Notes under the pieces: generated by a model | Told to the model about the DNA's origin: nothing | The model's input: only the letters and a program-made list of their open reading frames with translations | Databases searched by the model: none | Made by a program: the position numbers and the translations under genes | In this document: positions 39,301 to 51,474 of the stretch, piece after piece | Position numbering within the stretch: the first letter of the stretch is position 1 | Layout of the letters: the number at the start of each line of letters is the position of its first letter | DNA from: Pelomyxa schiedti | Taxonomy: Eukaryota; Evosea; Pelobiontida; Pelomyxidae | Reading direction: 5' to 3' | DNA: 64,000 nt | Assembly: GCA_020536535.1 (NCBI GenBank) | Contig: JAHLWZ010000839.1 | Coordinates: forward strand, 21,930-85,929

Positions 39301-42300
39301 CGCTTGCAATTGCACTTATTGGAGACCCGAAAGGTTTAACTTGATCTCGATTTAGGAATTTTCCTTATTTGTACACACCGAGATTAAAACAATACAGTTG
39401 TGTTCCTTGATGAACCCAGCAGGTTATGAGTCTTTGTTTCATCAAGTAAGTTAACATATTCAAGTGGTGTAGACACACTTTCAAGGAGTAAAATATGGAA
39501 GCTTCTGAAGACCACAAAAGAAAATAAAACTGTTGTTCTCACCACTCATAGCATGGAAGGTGAATTTACTTTACCTGTTTCACAATATGCTCAAAACAAA
39601 CAACCACAGAGGCTGACTTTTTAAGCGATCAGATCTTCATAATGGCAAACGGAAAGGTGAGTTCCCAAACCAAATTAGAGAAATTTTTCCCCTTAAAAAC
39701 CCAACAACAGCTTCGATGTGGAGGGACTCCTCAATTCCTCAAACAAAGGTAGTTACACCAACAAGACACTTGACTACATTACCACTAAACACTAGATACG
39801 GAATTGGATATTATCTTCACATCAACAAAACCTCCTCATGCGTAACAGCTGATGTAATGTCTTTTCTATCCAAAATCATTTCTGAACCAAAGCTGTGCAA
39901 TGAATCACATAGTAATTTGGATATTCTCCTTCCACGCGCAGAAACTCACCACTTCAGCTCTCTTTTTGAAGTATAGATCTCTTTCTATACTTAAAATTGA
40001 CTGGGTACCAGCAATTAGAAGCACTAAAGGATGGACTACAAATAGAAAGCTATGGGCTATCAAACACTTCTCTAGAAGATGTGTTTCTTCGCATAACTAG
40101 CACAGCCACAGCACCAGAAATCTCTGGTGAATCCCCTGGTATCCAACCCAAACTGGGTGTTCAAACACCAGACGAGCCAGAGGAAGAAGCTCCATTGATG
40201 AATGAAGAGGCATCTCCTTTTCTTTTGCATTCCACTGTGCCTTACGCATTCTTCTCCTTATAGCATATTGATGTTGCAGCAACTATGTTTGACCAATTAT
40301 ATGCTTTATGTAAGCAAAGGTTTCTGTTAAATTGGGCAAGTATTCGGGAATATAACCTTCGAAAATGGCTGACCGCAACCTTTTTCATGTAGCGTAATTG
40401 GAAACAACTTATATTTGCTATCATTGCTCCAGCCATCATTGTTTTGATTATTCTTATCCCACTTGAGGTTACTTTTATCTGCCCTTGTTTTTGTTATAAA
40501 AAAAACAAACAAAAAAAAAAAAAGCTCACTGCATACGCTATGCCTCAAGCTAAAGTGGAAAATCAAGAAGTTTCCCTTTCTGATTTTGCTCCATTAGAAA
40601 TTCCTTATCTTGTATATCCAGGTTTGGAAGAGTTATTTCTTACACCCAGATCTAAAATATGATTTCAGGATGTAATCCACTAGATGTCTCGCATTTCATA
40701 AATGTTTCAAGCGCGGTTGGCTTTGATGTAAACTTCACCCAGATGACAGATTTGGGTACACTGGAAAACTATACAATGGACAAACAGGGCTTTATCCTTG
40801 CGTTGCTATTCAATAGCTTCAGTATTCAAAATTTAGTTTTCAATGTCACTGTATTTTTTCCCCTCTAAACAATCCCAACATTACTTATGTTTACCTTAAG
40901 CTGATGTATAATCAAAGTGAACCAAACTCCCCGGTAGCTTCACTCAATTTCTTATCCAACTCTCTGGCTTCATCTCTCGATTTAAATTATTACGTGACTG
41001 CAAATAGCTATCCTCTCCCTAGTGCTACTTATGGTATTCCAGAGAATTTCCTTGCGTTTCTCCCAAACTTCCTTCCAGAGTCGACTGCAGCAATCTCCTC
41101 TTATGTTTATTTCATGTTTTTGCTCGGGTTGATGGTAGTAAGTGCCTTGGGGGCAAAACACCTTGTTTTCCAGAGAGAAACTATGCTACGCTCACAGATG
41201 TATTTGTCTGGCCTACGGTTACCACCCTATTTCTCTTTTTTTCTCTTACCATTCTAGAATCTCTGTCTATATCATGACAAACTGGTTGGCTGACATTCTC
41301 ATTTTACTTCCTGGTGTAGTCCTTGTGTGGGCTACTTTTTGGGCCTTCCAAGTATCCTTCTTTTTCTGTTCTCATACCTTACGCGTTTCAGGTCCCTGGA
41401 TTGACGGGAATTTTATTTATTCCCTTCATGCTGTTGTGCATTCTATTTATCATTTCCCTGGTGATAATGAACCACGCCATTTCTAATTTATTCTCTAAAT
41501 CAGAGTTTTGCCTAAGTAAGAGTTCCGTACAAATTCTGGTTCTAATGTTAGCCATGTAGAATGGATTGTAATAATCAATTTCTGCATCACACTCATACCA
41601 ATTGCTGTTATGTGTGCCTCACTCTCCCTAGTATTTTTCTTATGAGCTTCTTTTTTGCAACAGATCTTTACTTCTCATTTTTAATCAAACTGGGCAACTA
41701 GGGGAGGTTATTACTGAAGTTTCTCCTTATATTGCCAACTGCCTTCCTTCCTCTGCATTCGTTTCTGGAATGAGGTCCTATAAAGATTGTATGCCCCAAC
41801 TGTCTTATATCCAGCAGTTATCTTGCGGCTTTGACAAATTCTGTCAAGAAGCCCACAATCTCGGATGCTTTCACTTGGGACAGCAAATTTCCACTGAGCT
41901 TACTGGCCATATCCCTTGAAACATTAATACTTGCCACTATTTTGGTTTTATTCGAGTATTTGTCACAAAGGGTAAATATGTCAAAGAAACCATTCACGTA
42001 TGCTCTTAAGATTTGCTTATTAGTTTGTTTCACATATCTAATAGCCGTCTTCTCCACGAGAACCCACTTGAAGATTCTGATGTACATGAAGAACGCCTCA
42101 GAGTTGAATCAAACCAAAGTAATCTTTCTTCGAAATTTGAAACAAAGTATGACGACCTGCTAGCTGAAAATGATATCGTTGTTGTCAACAAAGTGTCCAA
42201 AGCTTATCGCACCGATTTTGTTGTGAAGAATACCTCCTTTGGAATAGCACCTGAAGAATGCTTTGGGCTTCTTGGGTTCGTACTACTACTTTTCCCCCGA

Positions 42301-43624
42301 TCTTCATTCTGACTCCTCACTAACTAGTCCAAATGGAGCTGGCAAAACAACGACAATCAGTATGATTACCGGGGATCAGCCTGTTTCATTTGGCAGCATA
42401 ACATTACAAAATCAACCTGTCCGGGGGTTGAAGGAATCCATTTACGCACAGCAACGATTAGGGAGGTGCTTGCAGTCTAACGCTATCATTGACTATCTCA
42501 CAGGGTAGGGTTATTTTTTTTCTTCTGCTCCTTTACTCACATTTCTTAGCCGTGAGCACCTGGAACTATTTTATAGAATTCGGCACCACTCTACCAAACA
42601 ATTACGAGAAATGGTAATCAATAAGGTCATTCAGGAGCTAGGTTTGGCCTTCCTGTTGTTTACACAGGCATAACGTTCGCTCTCTTAGACCTGGTCGAAG
42701 TAGCTGACAGAATTGCTAAGGTTTACAGTGGAGGAAATTGGCGCAAGGTACTCCTCACTATTTCCTTGTACAAATTACCTCACCATGATGGTTGGGGAAA
42801 TAGCTTTGTGTAGCCATTGCGACACTGCCTGGAAATAAGTATCAAAATTTTACTTGTATTCTTGTTTGCCTTAAGTTCTCAATAGGATTATTTTCTTGGA
42901 TGAACCCAGTACCGGAATGGACCCTGTAACCCGCAGGGCCCTGTGGAGTGTAGTACATCAGGTATTTCAATCTCCCATATGCGCCAATTAATACTGTTCT
43001 TCACACATCGTTTTTCCAGGAGAGAGAACAGCATAAGCGGGCTGTTATACTTACAACGCATTCAATGGAGGTAATGGAATACATCCAACATCTACTTAAC
43101 ATTTGGACAGGAAGCCGAAAATCTATGCACCAAGCTAGCTATTATTGTAAAAGGCAGCATTCCAACTTATTTTCTGTACATTAACAGCTTAAATAAAGGT
43201 GAACTGCAATGCTTGGGCACAGTACAACACCTGAAGGCAAAATTCAGCGGTGGTTACCGCCTTTCTGTGCAGCTTGCACCTTCTACACCTGTTGAATCGT
43301 TTACCCAGTAACGAACTTCATAAATACACGCTCTTCAAACTAATCCCAACTAGAACTGTTGAGAACTTATTCCCAGGAGCGCAAATAGTGAGTCAATTCC
43401 TTGACCGAAGAACCTATTCCGTAGGAGGCTCCAAATTCTCCCTTTCCCGAGCCTTCAACGAATTGGAAGCTGCCAAAAGTTCTGGAGGTATGGTGCCCTC
43501 AGCAAATAGACAAAAACTTATAACTCCCGCAGTTGTCATCGATTATTCGCTCTATCAAACATCACTGGAGGAAGTGTTCCTCCAACTGGCCAGCAAACAG
43601 GAGGAAGATCACCAGGCCGTCTGA
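36374..43624 (+). CDS. ABC transporter, subfamily A full transporter
   Basis: This is a full-size ABCA-type lipid or sterol transporter with the order TMD1-NBD1-TMD2-NBD2. It starts [20 protein letters not shown], followed by the first membrane helix and a large extracytoplasmic loop, then helices around 37,400-38,100. NBD1 has [16 protein letters not shown] (Walker A), [17 protein letters not shown] (signature), [12 protein letters not shown] (Walker B; the Ser codon is split by an intron) and [17 protein letters not shown]2 spans about 40,400-42,080 with its own large loop. NBD2 has [53 protein letters not shown] and [14 protein letters not shown]. The C-terminus carries the ABCA-type [16 protein letters not shown] motif and ends in TGA at 43,624. 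More than 20 short introns are inferred. The substrate is not deducible. Confidence 0.9.
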
Positions 43625-43895
43625 TCATTGAACCCAACGCAATGTAACTTTCGGCTGCCCAAAAAAGAACCAATTGACATTTCATTTTTTTCTGCTTTGG
43701 CTATTGCGTTTTCCCAAACGGCCTTCACCATTGATTTTCCCACCAACTATCAACTCGGCAACAGCAACATCCACACTCTCCCCAACTTTCCCCCGCGACA
43801 ACCACGAAACTAATAACAAAAAAAACCCACAAACAAAAAAAGACAAAACCAACCGCTAGCCCGCCCCACTCGCGCTCACGAGCGAGCCCGCGCTC

Positions 43896-46800
43896 ATGTC
43901 GATGATGGACCAACAGAGCATCACCAACAACGGGATTCGCACTCCGCCGCCGATTCCGCGCAATAGCCAGAGGCGCGGCGCGCTGCCGTCGCTGAGCACC
44001 AGCCCAGGGCAGCAACAGCAGATACACCCACAGCAGCAACAACAGACATCCCCTATATCAATACCAACATCAAACAACAACAACGCAACAACCAACATTA
44101 TGATGTTGAACACCACCAACAACAACAATGGCAACGGCAACAGTATGTACAGCAACAACAACAGCATAGGGGGAGGGTGCGGGTTCGAGACCGGCGGCGG
44201 GCATTCGCCGATTCTGACACAGACACAGGGCGGAGCGAGGAACGGGAGGTCGTCGAGTGTGATGACTCCATCTCCTACTAAACCGAGAGGAGGTGACAGG
44301 GACAGGGACAGGGAGGGGAGCAACAGGGACCCATCACCTTCTTATAATGGGGGTGGGGGTGGTATGAGTGCCAATGTGAATTTGAGCTTGAATGGGACTG
44401 GGATTGGGACTGGAACTGGCACTGGGACGGTAACTGCAGTCGGAACCGGCGGTGTCAACAATGCCAGCTTCAATGTAAATTCCAATGGAATGAGGCAAAA
44501 GGATAGGGGCCGGGAGAGGGATACATCACCCGGACGCACTCTTCCACCTGTGGGAAACAGTGTGGTTGAGGGGAGGTCCCTGTCCTCATCACCGCCGACG
44601 ACGAAGGCTAGGCCTGGGCCTATGGGAACAAGCCCTACGGCTCAACCATTTCTGGCACCCATCAACTTGGCCCAGACTTCTGTAAATCCAAGGGCTTCTG
44701 GAGGGGGTGGAACCCAGTTCCAGGTGGAAATACACAGGCCAAAGCTAACTACTACCGCCACAGCCCACTGTGGGGAAGTGCACTGTGATACAGCTGAAGG
44801 TAGGGCCTCTGAAAACCCCGGGAGTCCGATTAAGAGTAAGCCTCTTCAGCCTTCTTCTCCATCATCACCATTCAAAACATACACCCCAGCCTCTCCTCAA
44901 ATGAATGTATCTACTCCTCCTGTAAATATGGCCACCGATTTAGAGTCTTCTGATACCGCTTCATCTTGTTCTTCGCATTCTAATGATGCATTGGGCCAGT
45001 CCTCATCGTCGTCATCTTCACAAATGTCCTTAAGTGGGGCCCTTATTCCGGACTCAACAGTCGCCAGTGATGGCGTGACAATGACGGAAGGCCGGGAAGA
45101 AATGTCTGACAACCACCCAACAGCAAGCTCCGTTGGCAACGGTGAAGCACGGAACTGCCCAAGGACTGCAGTTAAAAATATTGATGGTGAGGACACAGAG
45201 GGCTACACAGTAAAAAACTTTCTCCTTGGCAAAGACCTTGGAGCTGGGGCCACAGGTAAGTCAGAAAGGATTTCGAGAACCTTAACCTCTGTAATAGGTA
45301 AAGTCAAACTTGGGCTCCACAAAGACAACGGGTACAAAGTCGCAATCAAGATGATTGATAAAGACAACATGAAAGACAAAGTTACTGCACAAAAGAAAAT
45401 TTTGAGGGAAATAGGCTTACACAGGCTGATAGATCACCCTCATGTTCTGAAACTGTACGTGAAGCTAATCTATTTTATATTTAACGGCTGATTTTTTTGT
45501 AACAGGTATGATGTATACGAAACGAACCGCTATCTGTGAGTGTTAACTATTTCTTCCATGTAATGTCCCAGAAGAAATTAACGACTGTAAGAATGCTTAT
45601 ACTTGAATATGCGGAAGGAGGTGATTTGTTCAATTATGTGAGGCATTGTCCTGTGGTTTTGTCCGAGGCACAAAGAATATTTCAGCAATTAATATATGGA
45701 CTGGAGTACTGTCATGCTATTGGCATATCGTACACCCTCTGTCCATCTTCCAATTAAACCTAACTTTTTTTCTTCAAGTCATCGAGATTTGAAACTAGGT
45801 TTTCCTTTCCATTTTGCTACTCAAAACCCTTAACTCCCTTTTCTCAGAAAACATGTCTGTTTCCCCTAAATGACTTACTCCTGACACTTTATCTTCCTCA
45901 CTTTAGTTTATTAGACAAGCAACGAAATGTTAAAATTGCCGTATCTCTCTTCCACAAATGCGTCTATATCAACATATTTCCAGGATTTTGGGATGTCTGC
46001 ACTAATGATCAATAACCACCTTCTTGTAACCAGTTGTGGGAAAGTGTTCACAATTCCTTTTTCACGCTCTGATTTTTTTTTTCCCCCACAGATCCCCGCA
46101 CTACGTTAGCCCAGAAGTTGCAACGGTACTTTGAATTTGCTATTTAAACTCAGATGACATTCCACAGGGCTCATCTTATGAAGGAAAACCTTCCGATATT
46201 TGGAGTTGTGGTGTAATTCTCTATGCCCTTACCACTGTTGAGTACTATGTTTCCTTTTAGTTGATTAGTTTCCTAACTTGCGCTAAGGGGAAATTACCTT
46301 TTACAGCGGCAGATGGAAATACAAGAGAAGTGGTGAGAATTTCCGTCTTCCTTTTTTATTTGTCTCACTGATCGTTATGAATTGCAAATAACTTTCACAG
46401 TTGGCTAAGGTAATGAGTTTCCATCTATATGAATCTAATCTGTATAGGTCAAAGACGGTCTATATTCCCTTCCTCCAGATATGCATCCAGACCTACGTGG
46501 TCTCATTTCTTCAATGCTCGTGGTCAATCCAGCACACAGAATTACAGTTGAGGGAATTAAAAGGAATCCGTGGTTTATGTCTTCAGGATACCATCCAATC
46601 CCTGTTCCTCTAGAAGATCACGTGTGCCTTAAATGAATTGATTTCTCCACACTCACTATTTTAGACACCACCCCTGAGAAGTTGTGAAATTGACACTAAC
46701 ATCTTACAAACATTGTCTTCCTTTGGAGTTGGCACAGTTGAAGAAATCTACTCTGCTCTCACATACACTGATATTTCGGCGTACGCCCTTTTTTGGCTGT

Positions 46801-47444
46801 TGCAAATTGTAATCACATCCACAGCAATAATGTTATTAGAGCATACTACAGGATTCTCCTCAGGCGTTGCTCTCACCAATTTCCCGAATACCAGAAGTGT
46901 GTGCCCTTTTTTTCTATTGTTTTTGATGTTTACCTGGAAACTATCCCACCTCCCAGGGGCTGCTCTCCTCCCAAGTCCGACTGTAACGAGATAAAGTATC
47001 TTACCGCTTCGCAATTAAACATGTTCTTATAATCCACTATAGGGCAGCAGCCAAACATGGGTGGAGCAGCGTGTTTGAGAACTTCCGGCCTCTGAGCAGA
47101 CCGCTTACTTACCCCTCCACACTAGCACCCAATGATCTGCACTCGGCTATACGCACTGTACTGCTGAACTTAGGATTCCACATTCATACCGAAACCAGCA
47201 CTGATAGCATCTATCGGGCTACCTATAACACACCACTGGGTACATCTTTTTCTCTGGGTAATGAATTCCACTAATATTCCTCTTTTTGCATTATGTAGCT
47301 GGTGGTAGTCTGTCTATTGTGGTGCTGATTCACACAGTGCAAGTACGAGGCCTCAACTTCTTTATTGAAGTACGCATGGAGAATGGAAGCAATAGGCTTT
47401 GGGAAATTATCTCTACTCTGTTTCATATTGAAAATAAGTTGTAA
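43896..47444 (+). CDS. BRSK/SAD (Gin4-type) AMPK-related protein kinase with KA1 domain
   Basis: This Ser/Thr kinase of the AMPK-related family is linked in animals to cell polarity and in fungi to septin and cell-cycle control. A low-complexity N-terminus of about 440 residues (Asn, Ser, Gly, Pro rich) precedes the kinase: GKDLGAGATGKVKLGLHKDN, VAIKMIDKDN, HPHVLKLYDVYETNRYLMLI, LEYAEGGDLFNYVRHC, ISHRDLKLENILLDKQRNVK, IADFGMSALM, LLVTSCGSPHYVSPEVAT, GKPSDIWSCGVILYALTTGK, ITVEGIKRNPWF. All catalytic residues are present. The activation-loop Thr in LLVTSCG is the usual LKB1-type phosphorylation site. TPPLRSCE follows the kinase. The C-terminal exons give a KA1 domain (HTETSTDSIYRATY, RMENGSNRLWEIISTLFHIE) and stop at TAA 47,444. 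One intron (46,040-46,091) needs a GA-AG boundary; the rest are GT-AG. Confidence 0.9.
46040..46091 (+). other. Non-canonical GA-AG intron in the kinase gene
   Basis: The exon must end ...ACC AGT TGT GG and the next must begin A TCC CCG CAC TAC to give TSCGSPHY, an invariant motif. The 52-base segment between starts GAAAGTG and ends CCCCCACAG. No GT donor in the neighbourhood gives the right phase. The donor is one base away from a perfect GTAAGTG. Confidence 0.65.
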
Positions 47445-47613
47445 TTTATGAGAGAAACCAAAAATGCAAATCGAAAAATGCGTGACACCCCTTTTTTCCC
47501 CTATCCCCATCGAGGCAGAAAAAGAAGATTGATGATGATCGGAAGACAAAAAAGAACAAAAAAAAAACAAAACAACAAGGAAAAAGAAAGGACCAACCAG
47601 ACACATTCCGGGA

Positions 47614-48947
47614 TGCCGAAGCACCCAGCGCAACAACCGGGGAGTGGTGTCAACGACCCCCACCAGGGACGCCGAGAGGCGCCGCGGAGGCCCCACCCGC
47701 CCAGCGGCTCGGCCACCAAGAAAAAGCACCCGGGGAGCCTCGCGGCCAAGAAAAAGTTGCCCGCCGCGGCCAAGCACCAAGACAGCGACGCCACCTCGAG
47801 CGGCAGCGAGGACTACTACGACTACTCCACCGGGGGCTGCAGCGGGGGCGGCGGGGGCGGCGGGGGCGCCGGCGGCTACGAGGGAGAGGGAGAGGGCGAG
47901 GGGGAGGGGGAGGAAGAAGGCGAGGGGCACCGGCACCGCCACCGAGGGAGTCCCTGGCCGAGAGCGAGGACGAGGAGGGAGGGCAGCTGGTTGTGGAGAC
48001 CAACGGAGATGGACGGCGGTTGTGGGTGTGTACGATAGTCAAGGGGGGATGTCTGGCCACCAGCCCAGGGGGGCTTTTTGGGGAGTGGGGGCAGCGGGAC
48101 GTCTAGTTTGCGTGCCGTGCACTATTCCCATAATTGCCTCGCGGGGCTACTTTGCTCTTGCTTGGCGGCAGGGGTGGTTTGCTGACTACTGTGGTGTTGT
48201 GTCTGTGCTTTTGCTGGGTTCAAAAGACATTCCAGTGGGGCAGGGCATAAATCAGTAGGAAACAAAAAGAAACATAATAAAGTACCACTCCCACCAAGTA
48301 ACAGCGGGATGTGCTTTGCTTGATTTTGCCTTTTCAAAAACTTCTGGTGCTTGGTTCATTGTCCTGAAGAAGGTGGTAAGGTAAATGTTGGTCTCTGAGT
48401 ATTACTGTTGTAGTTGTATTAATTCACACTTGGGTTACAGTCCCAGGACTTTTTACTACATGAAGAGTGAAGGCTATTTTCCAAGTAGACCCTGGTGTCC
48501 CAACCTTGCTTCTGCCACAGAAGATCCAATGGGTGATCTGTTGTGGCCCAGAAGATCTTCCTCAGTGTACTCCCTTTCACTCTCTTGAGAGATGTCTCAA
48601 CTACCATCACACACTGTAGAGCCCTACAAAGAACATAGAACAGTCTCAAACTGAGATAGTGTGCATAAAGCACTGACCAGAGATTTCAGAGGGTATCAGA
48701 AAGCTCGGTTTTCTTATCCTTGCTCCCCTCTTGTTATACCATATGTTTCCTCATGTTCAGTCACTGGTTTTCTTCCAATGTCAAGCACCTCTCCATGTTT
48801 GACCACATTTTGAAACTCACTGCTTTTGTGGATACTGTTGCAGGATTCAGAAGAAAGGGTTGGCATTGGAAGAAACCCAGTGATCAAACATGAGAAAACA
48901 AATGGTAAAACAAAAGGAGCAAAGAAGAATGGTTGAGTTTGTTTCCT
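47614..48947 (+). CDS. GC-rich, Gly/Glu-rich gene of unclear structure
   Basis: I do not recognise this gene. The likely first exon starts MPKHPAQQPGSGVNDPHQGR, passes a basic stretch (ATKKKHPGSLAAKKKLPAAA) and an acidic one (SSGSEDYYDYST), then a Gly run and a Glu-Gly run (about 47,830-47,930). A plausible continuation is ESLAESEDEEGGQLVVETNG and GDGRRLWVCTIVKGG, but it lies in a different frame from the Gly/Glu runs, so a frame break or unseen intron sits near 47,940. Downstream coding-like pieces include GCALLDFAFSKTSGAW (about 48,310-48,360) and a lysine-rich end, KHEKTNGKTKGAKKNG before TGA at about 48,947. The joins between these pieces are not established. The base composition of exon 1 is much more GC-rich than its surroundings, as in several other first exons here. 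Confidence 0.3.
48721..48921. repeat. Imperfect inverted repeat, about 59-bp arms
   Basis: The arm at 48,721-48,780 is the reverse complement of the arm at 48,864-48,921, with about 85 percent identity and an 83-base spacer. Read on opposite strands, both arms encode the same peptide pattern (IGRKPVTEHEETYG and IGRNPVIKHEKTNG). This suggests an inverted duplication of a coding exon that has since diverged. Confidence 0.75.
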
Positions 48948-49440
48948 GGGAAGGATATCTACCAAGCCACAGTAGATGTTACATCACCATCACCCAAGCT
49001 CAGGAACCAAGGAATAAAGTAAAGTTTGGAGAAGAACAGAACCCCTTTCATCCCCTATCATTCTTTAACAAGTTCACACATGGTGGAGGACTGTTACCTA
49101 GAAATGGTCCATTGGGTGGAAGAACAAGGTTGACTTGCACAAAGTGAAAAAACAAAAGGGAACAAAAAAAAGCAGTTGGATGAGACTGTGAAGAGCCCCA
49201 GTGGAGCATACTGCTGCATCAAGACTCAACCTGAGTTTCTGAGTGGAACTCGGTCGTGGTCTGCCGCGATCGTTCTATAGTTCAACTTGCCTGGACAACA
49301 ACCAAGTATCTTGTGGAATCGATCGAAGGTATTGGACCCATCTGATCAGTGTTCGCCGAATCAGAAACACTTTTTCGGTTTCGTTTTCGGCGCTAGGGGA
49401 GACAGCAACGTTCTGGCGCTGTTGCAGAAGTACGCGTTGA
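48948..49440. other. Intergenic stretch before the dysbindin-like gene
   Basis: I see no gene I can support here. An open frame on the plus strand (to about 49,146) overlaps the end of the preceding uncertain gene in another phase. The last 150 bases are the likely promoter of the following gene. No RNA gene or strong repeat is visible. Confidence 0.3.
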
Positions 49441-51378
49441 ATGAGCCGATTTTTTACGTTCTTGAAGTCGGGGCTCTCGTCGGCCAATTCGGCCCTCGAC
49501 AAGGCTGGCGACGCCGTCGTACAGGCCCTACAGTTGGACGGCCCAGTCCCACAATCCCCGTCGGGGTCTCGAAGTAAAGAGCAACCCCGTCCCACAATTC
49601 CTACCGCACAGCCCTCCACGGCACTCTCCGGCTCTACAGGAGAATCTACCGCCACTTCACCGACGGACCTCACGAAGTCCCAGCCGACAGAGGGAGAGGT
49701 CGACGCCGAAGCAGCGGCGGAAGGTGATTATGGGAACGACGAACAGAATGCTGCAGAAACCGCAGGAGGAGACGGAGGCGCCGACAGTGGCATTGCCGAT
49801 GACGTCACAAACACCGTTGATGATGAGCAGAATCAAGAGGATCAACAGGTCGATATACAAACAGACGAGAACCTGACTGCTGAGAATCAACTGGAACAAG
49901 GAATTGGAGGACAGGAGGATTCCAATCGAGAACAACAGAACCAGGGAACTGGTGGGGAGTTCCCTGCACTTCCACCGTCGCTGCAAATGCCACTGCTGCC
50001 TACTTCCACTTCAGCTTCCAAGAAAGTTGCAACAACACCACAGAAGCCTTTCTTTAAGGACTTCTTCTCTCTGAGTAAGTTCACTTATTCCTCTTCCTTT
50101 CCTAAAGTACTCATCAAAATTGTTATCATCAGATACTCTCAGTCAATTGATGATGGACACAACACCTGTGCAAGTAACTGTTCCAGATGACTTGTGTGAT
50201 GGATTGAACTTCCTTGCTGGCAAAGAACTGTTGAATCACTACAGTCAAATGGTTTTCGCACTTCAATTTATGCCAACTGTTCCTTACATACTCTTTAAGA
50301 TTACCGATATGAGAAAAACCCACACACGTTTAGGGCGTCTTGTGGAAGATGCCGAAGTTAGAGTTCCCCCAATGGTAACGAAATGTAAATTGGAAGTGGT
50401 CACAATGCAAAAATTTCACCAAGAGCTGCAAGTGTTGCCTCGAATCTCCACTACTATTGCTTCCATGCGAGAAAGAGTGCTGGTACAGATTCCTTTTTTT
50501 TTTAGTTTGCACCCCAGTTTCACTGAAAATAGGCTGCAGCAAATGTTATGCAAGAATTGGAAGCTCGCATCTCTGTGCAGAGCGAGCTAGTTGCGGCCGC
50601 CCAGCATGAGGCCTGGAAGCAACAGCAAAGGAAAAAATTAGCTGAGTATAAGCAGATGAAAAAGGAGCAATTACAAGAAGCTGACGAGGAATATTCTATG
50701 AGAGGGGAAGTGGAAATACCGCTGTTTTCTTTCTTGACAACACCCGTCGTTGTGCCCAGGTCAACTCCAGAAAAGAAAAAGCACCACTCACACAAGAAGC
50801 ACCACAGTCACCATGAACACAAGAAGCGTGACACACACAAGCACCACCATTCACACACTAAGCGCAAATCAAAATCCAAAACGAAGCACATGCCAAAACC
50901 AGCAGCTCCATCCACACCATCAAAACCGGCACCAAGCAGCACTTCCGCAACAACAATACCAGCAACACCCTCCACATCTTCTTCCACACCAGCATCAACA
51001 CCATCTAAAACATCCGGGGCACTAGAAAAGCTTATCATCGAGCAGGACCCTGCCCTACTTGGCCAATTCCTTGCTTGGCATGCATCACAGCAACAGTCCC
51101 AACAACCACAAGCAACACCAAGTAAATCCAAGCACAAGGCATCGTCCAAATCCTCAAAATCCAAGTCCAAATCCAAGTCCTCCAAGTCTAAATCCAAATC
51201 AAGGAGGAAGAAGCATGTGAGTACATCCAGTAGCAGCTCAGTTGAAAGTACTGACGAGTCGTCTGAATCCTCTGGCTCCGAAGAAATGTCCTCAAGTTCC
51301 AACACTGACACTGATACTGACAGTGATACAACCTCGAGCACTTCTGGTGCTGACGGTTCATCGTCCTCAAGCTCCTAA
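49441..51378 (+). CDS. Dysbindin-like coiled-coil protein with His/Lys- and Ser-rich tail
   Basis: An acidic, low-complexity N-terminus (MSRFFTFLKSGLSSANSALD, then Gln/Glu/Asp-rich) is followed by a helical region after an intron near 50,074-50,132. That region reads GLNFLAGKELLNHYSQMVFA, then TRLGRLVEDAEVRVPPM, FHQELQVLPRISTTIASMRE, MQELEARISVQSELVAAAQH and QQQRKKLAEYKQMKKEQLQE. The order and spacing (LLxxY, then a helix with LPxI, then the QxxKLxxYKxxK end) resemble dysbindin (DTNBP1), a BLOC-1 subunit for endosome-to-lysosome-related-organelle sorting. The match is by pattern only. The tail is unusual: a His/Lys-rich block at about 50,775-50,880, Pro/Thr/Ser runs, a Lys-Ser block at about 51,120-51,215 and a Ser/Asp/Glu-rich end. 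Stop at 51,378, 96 bases before the next start. Confidence 0.5.
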
Positions 51379-51474
51379 TTTAACCCCCAATATCAAAAAC
51401 ACAAGTGTTTTATTAGCCTAAACGAAAAACCCTCCCAAAAGTTTTTTTCAACCCATCAATCCAAACAAAACAAC

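Noticed and set aside
43625-43895. Plus-strand frames between the ABCA and kinase genes
   Set aside because: They are short, overlapping in two phases and without domain signal. The stretch is better read as UTR and promoter.
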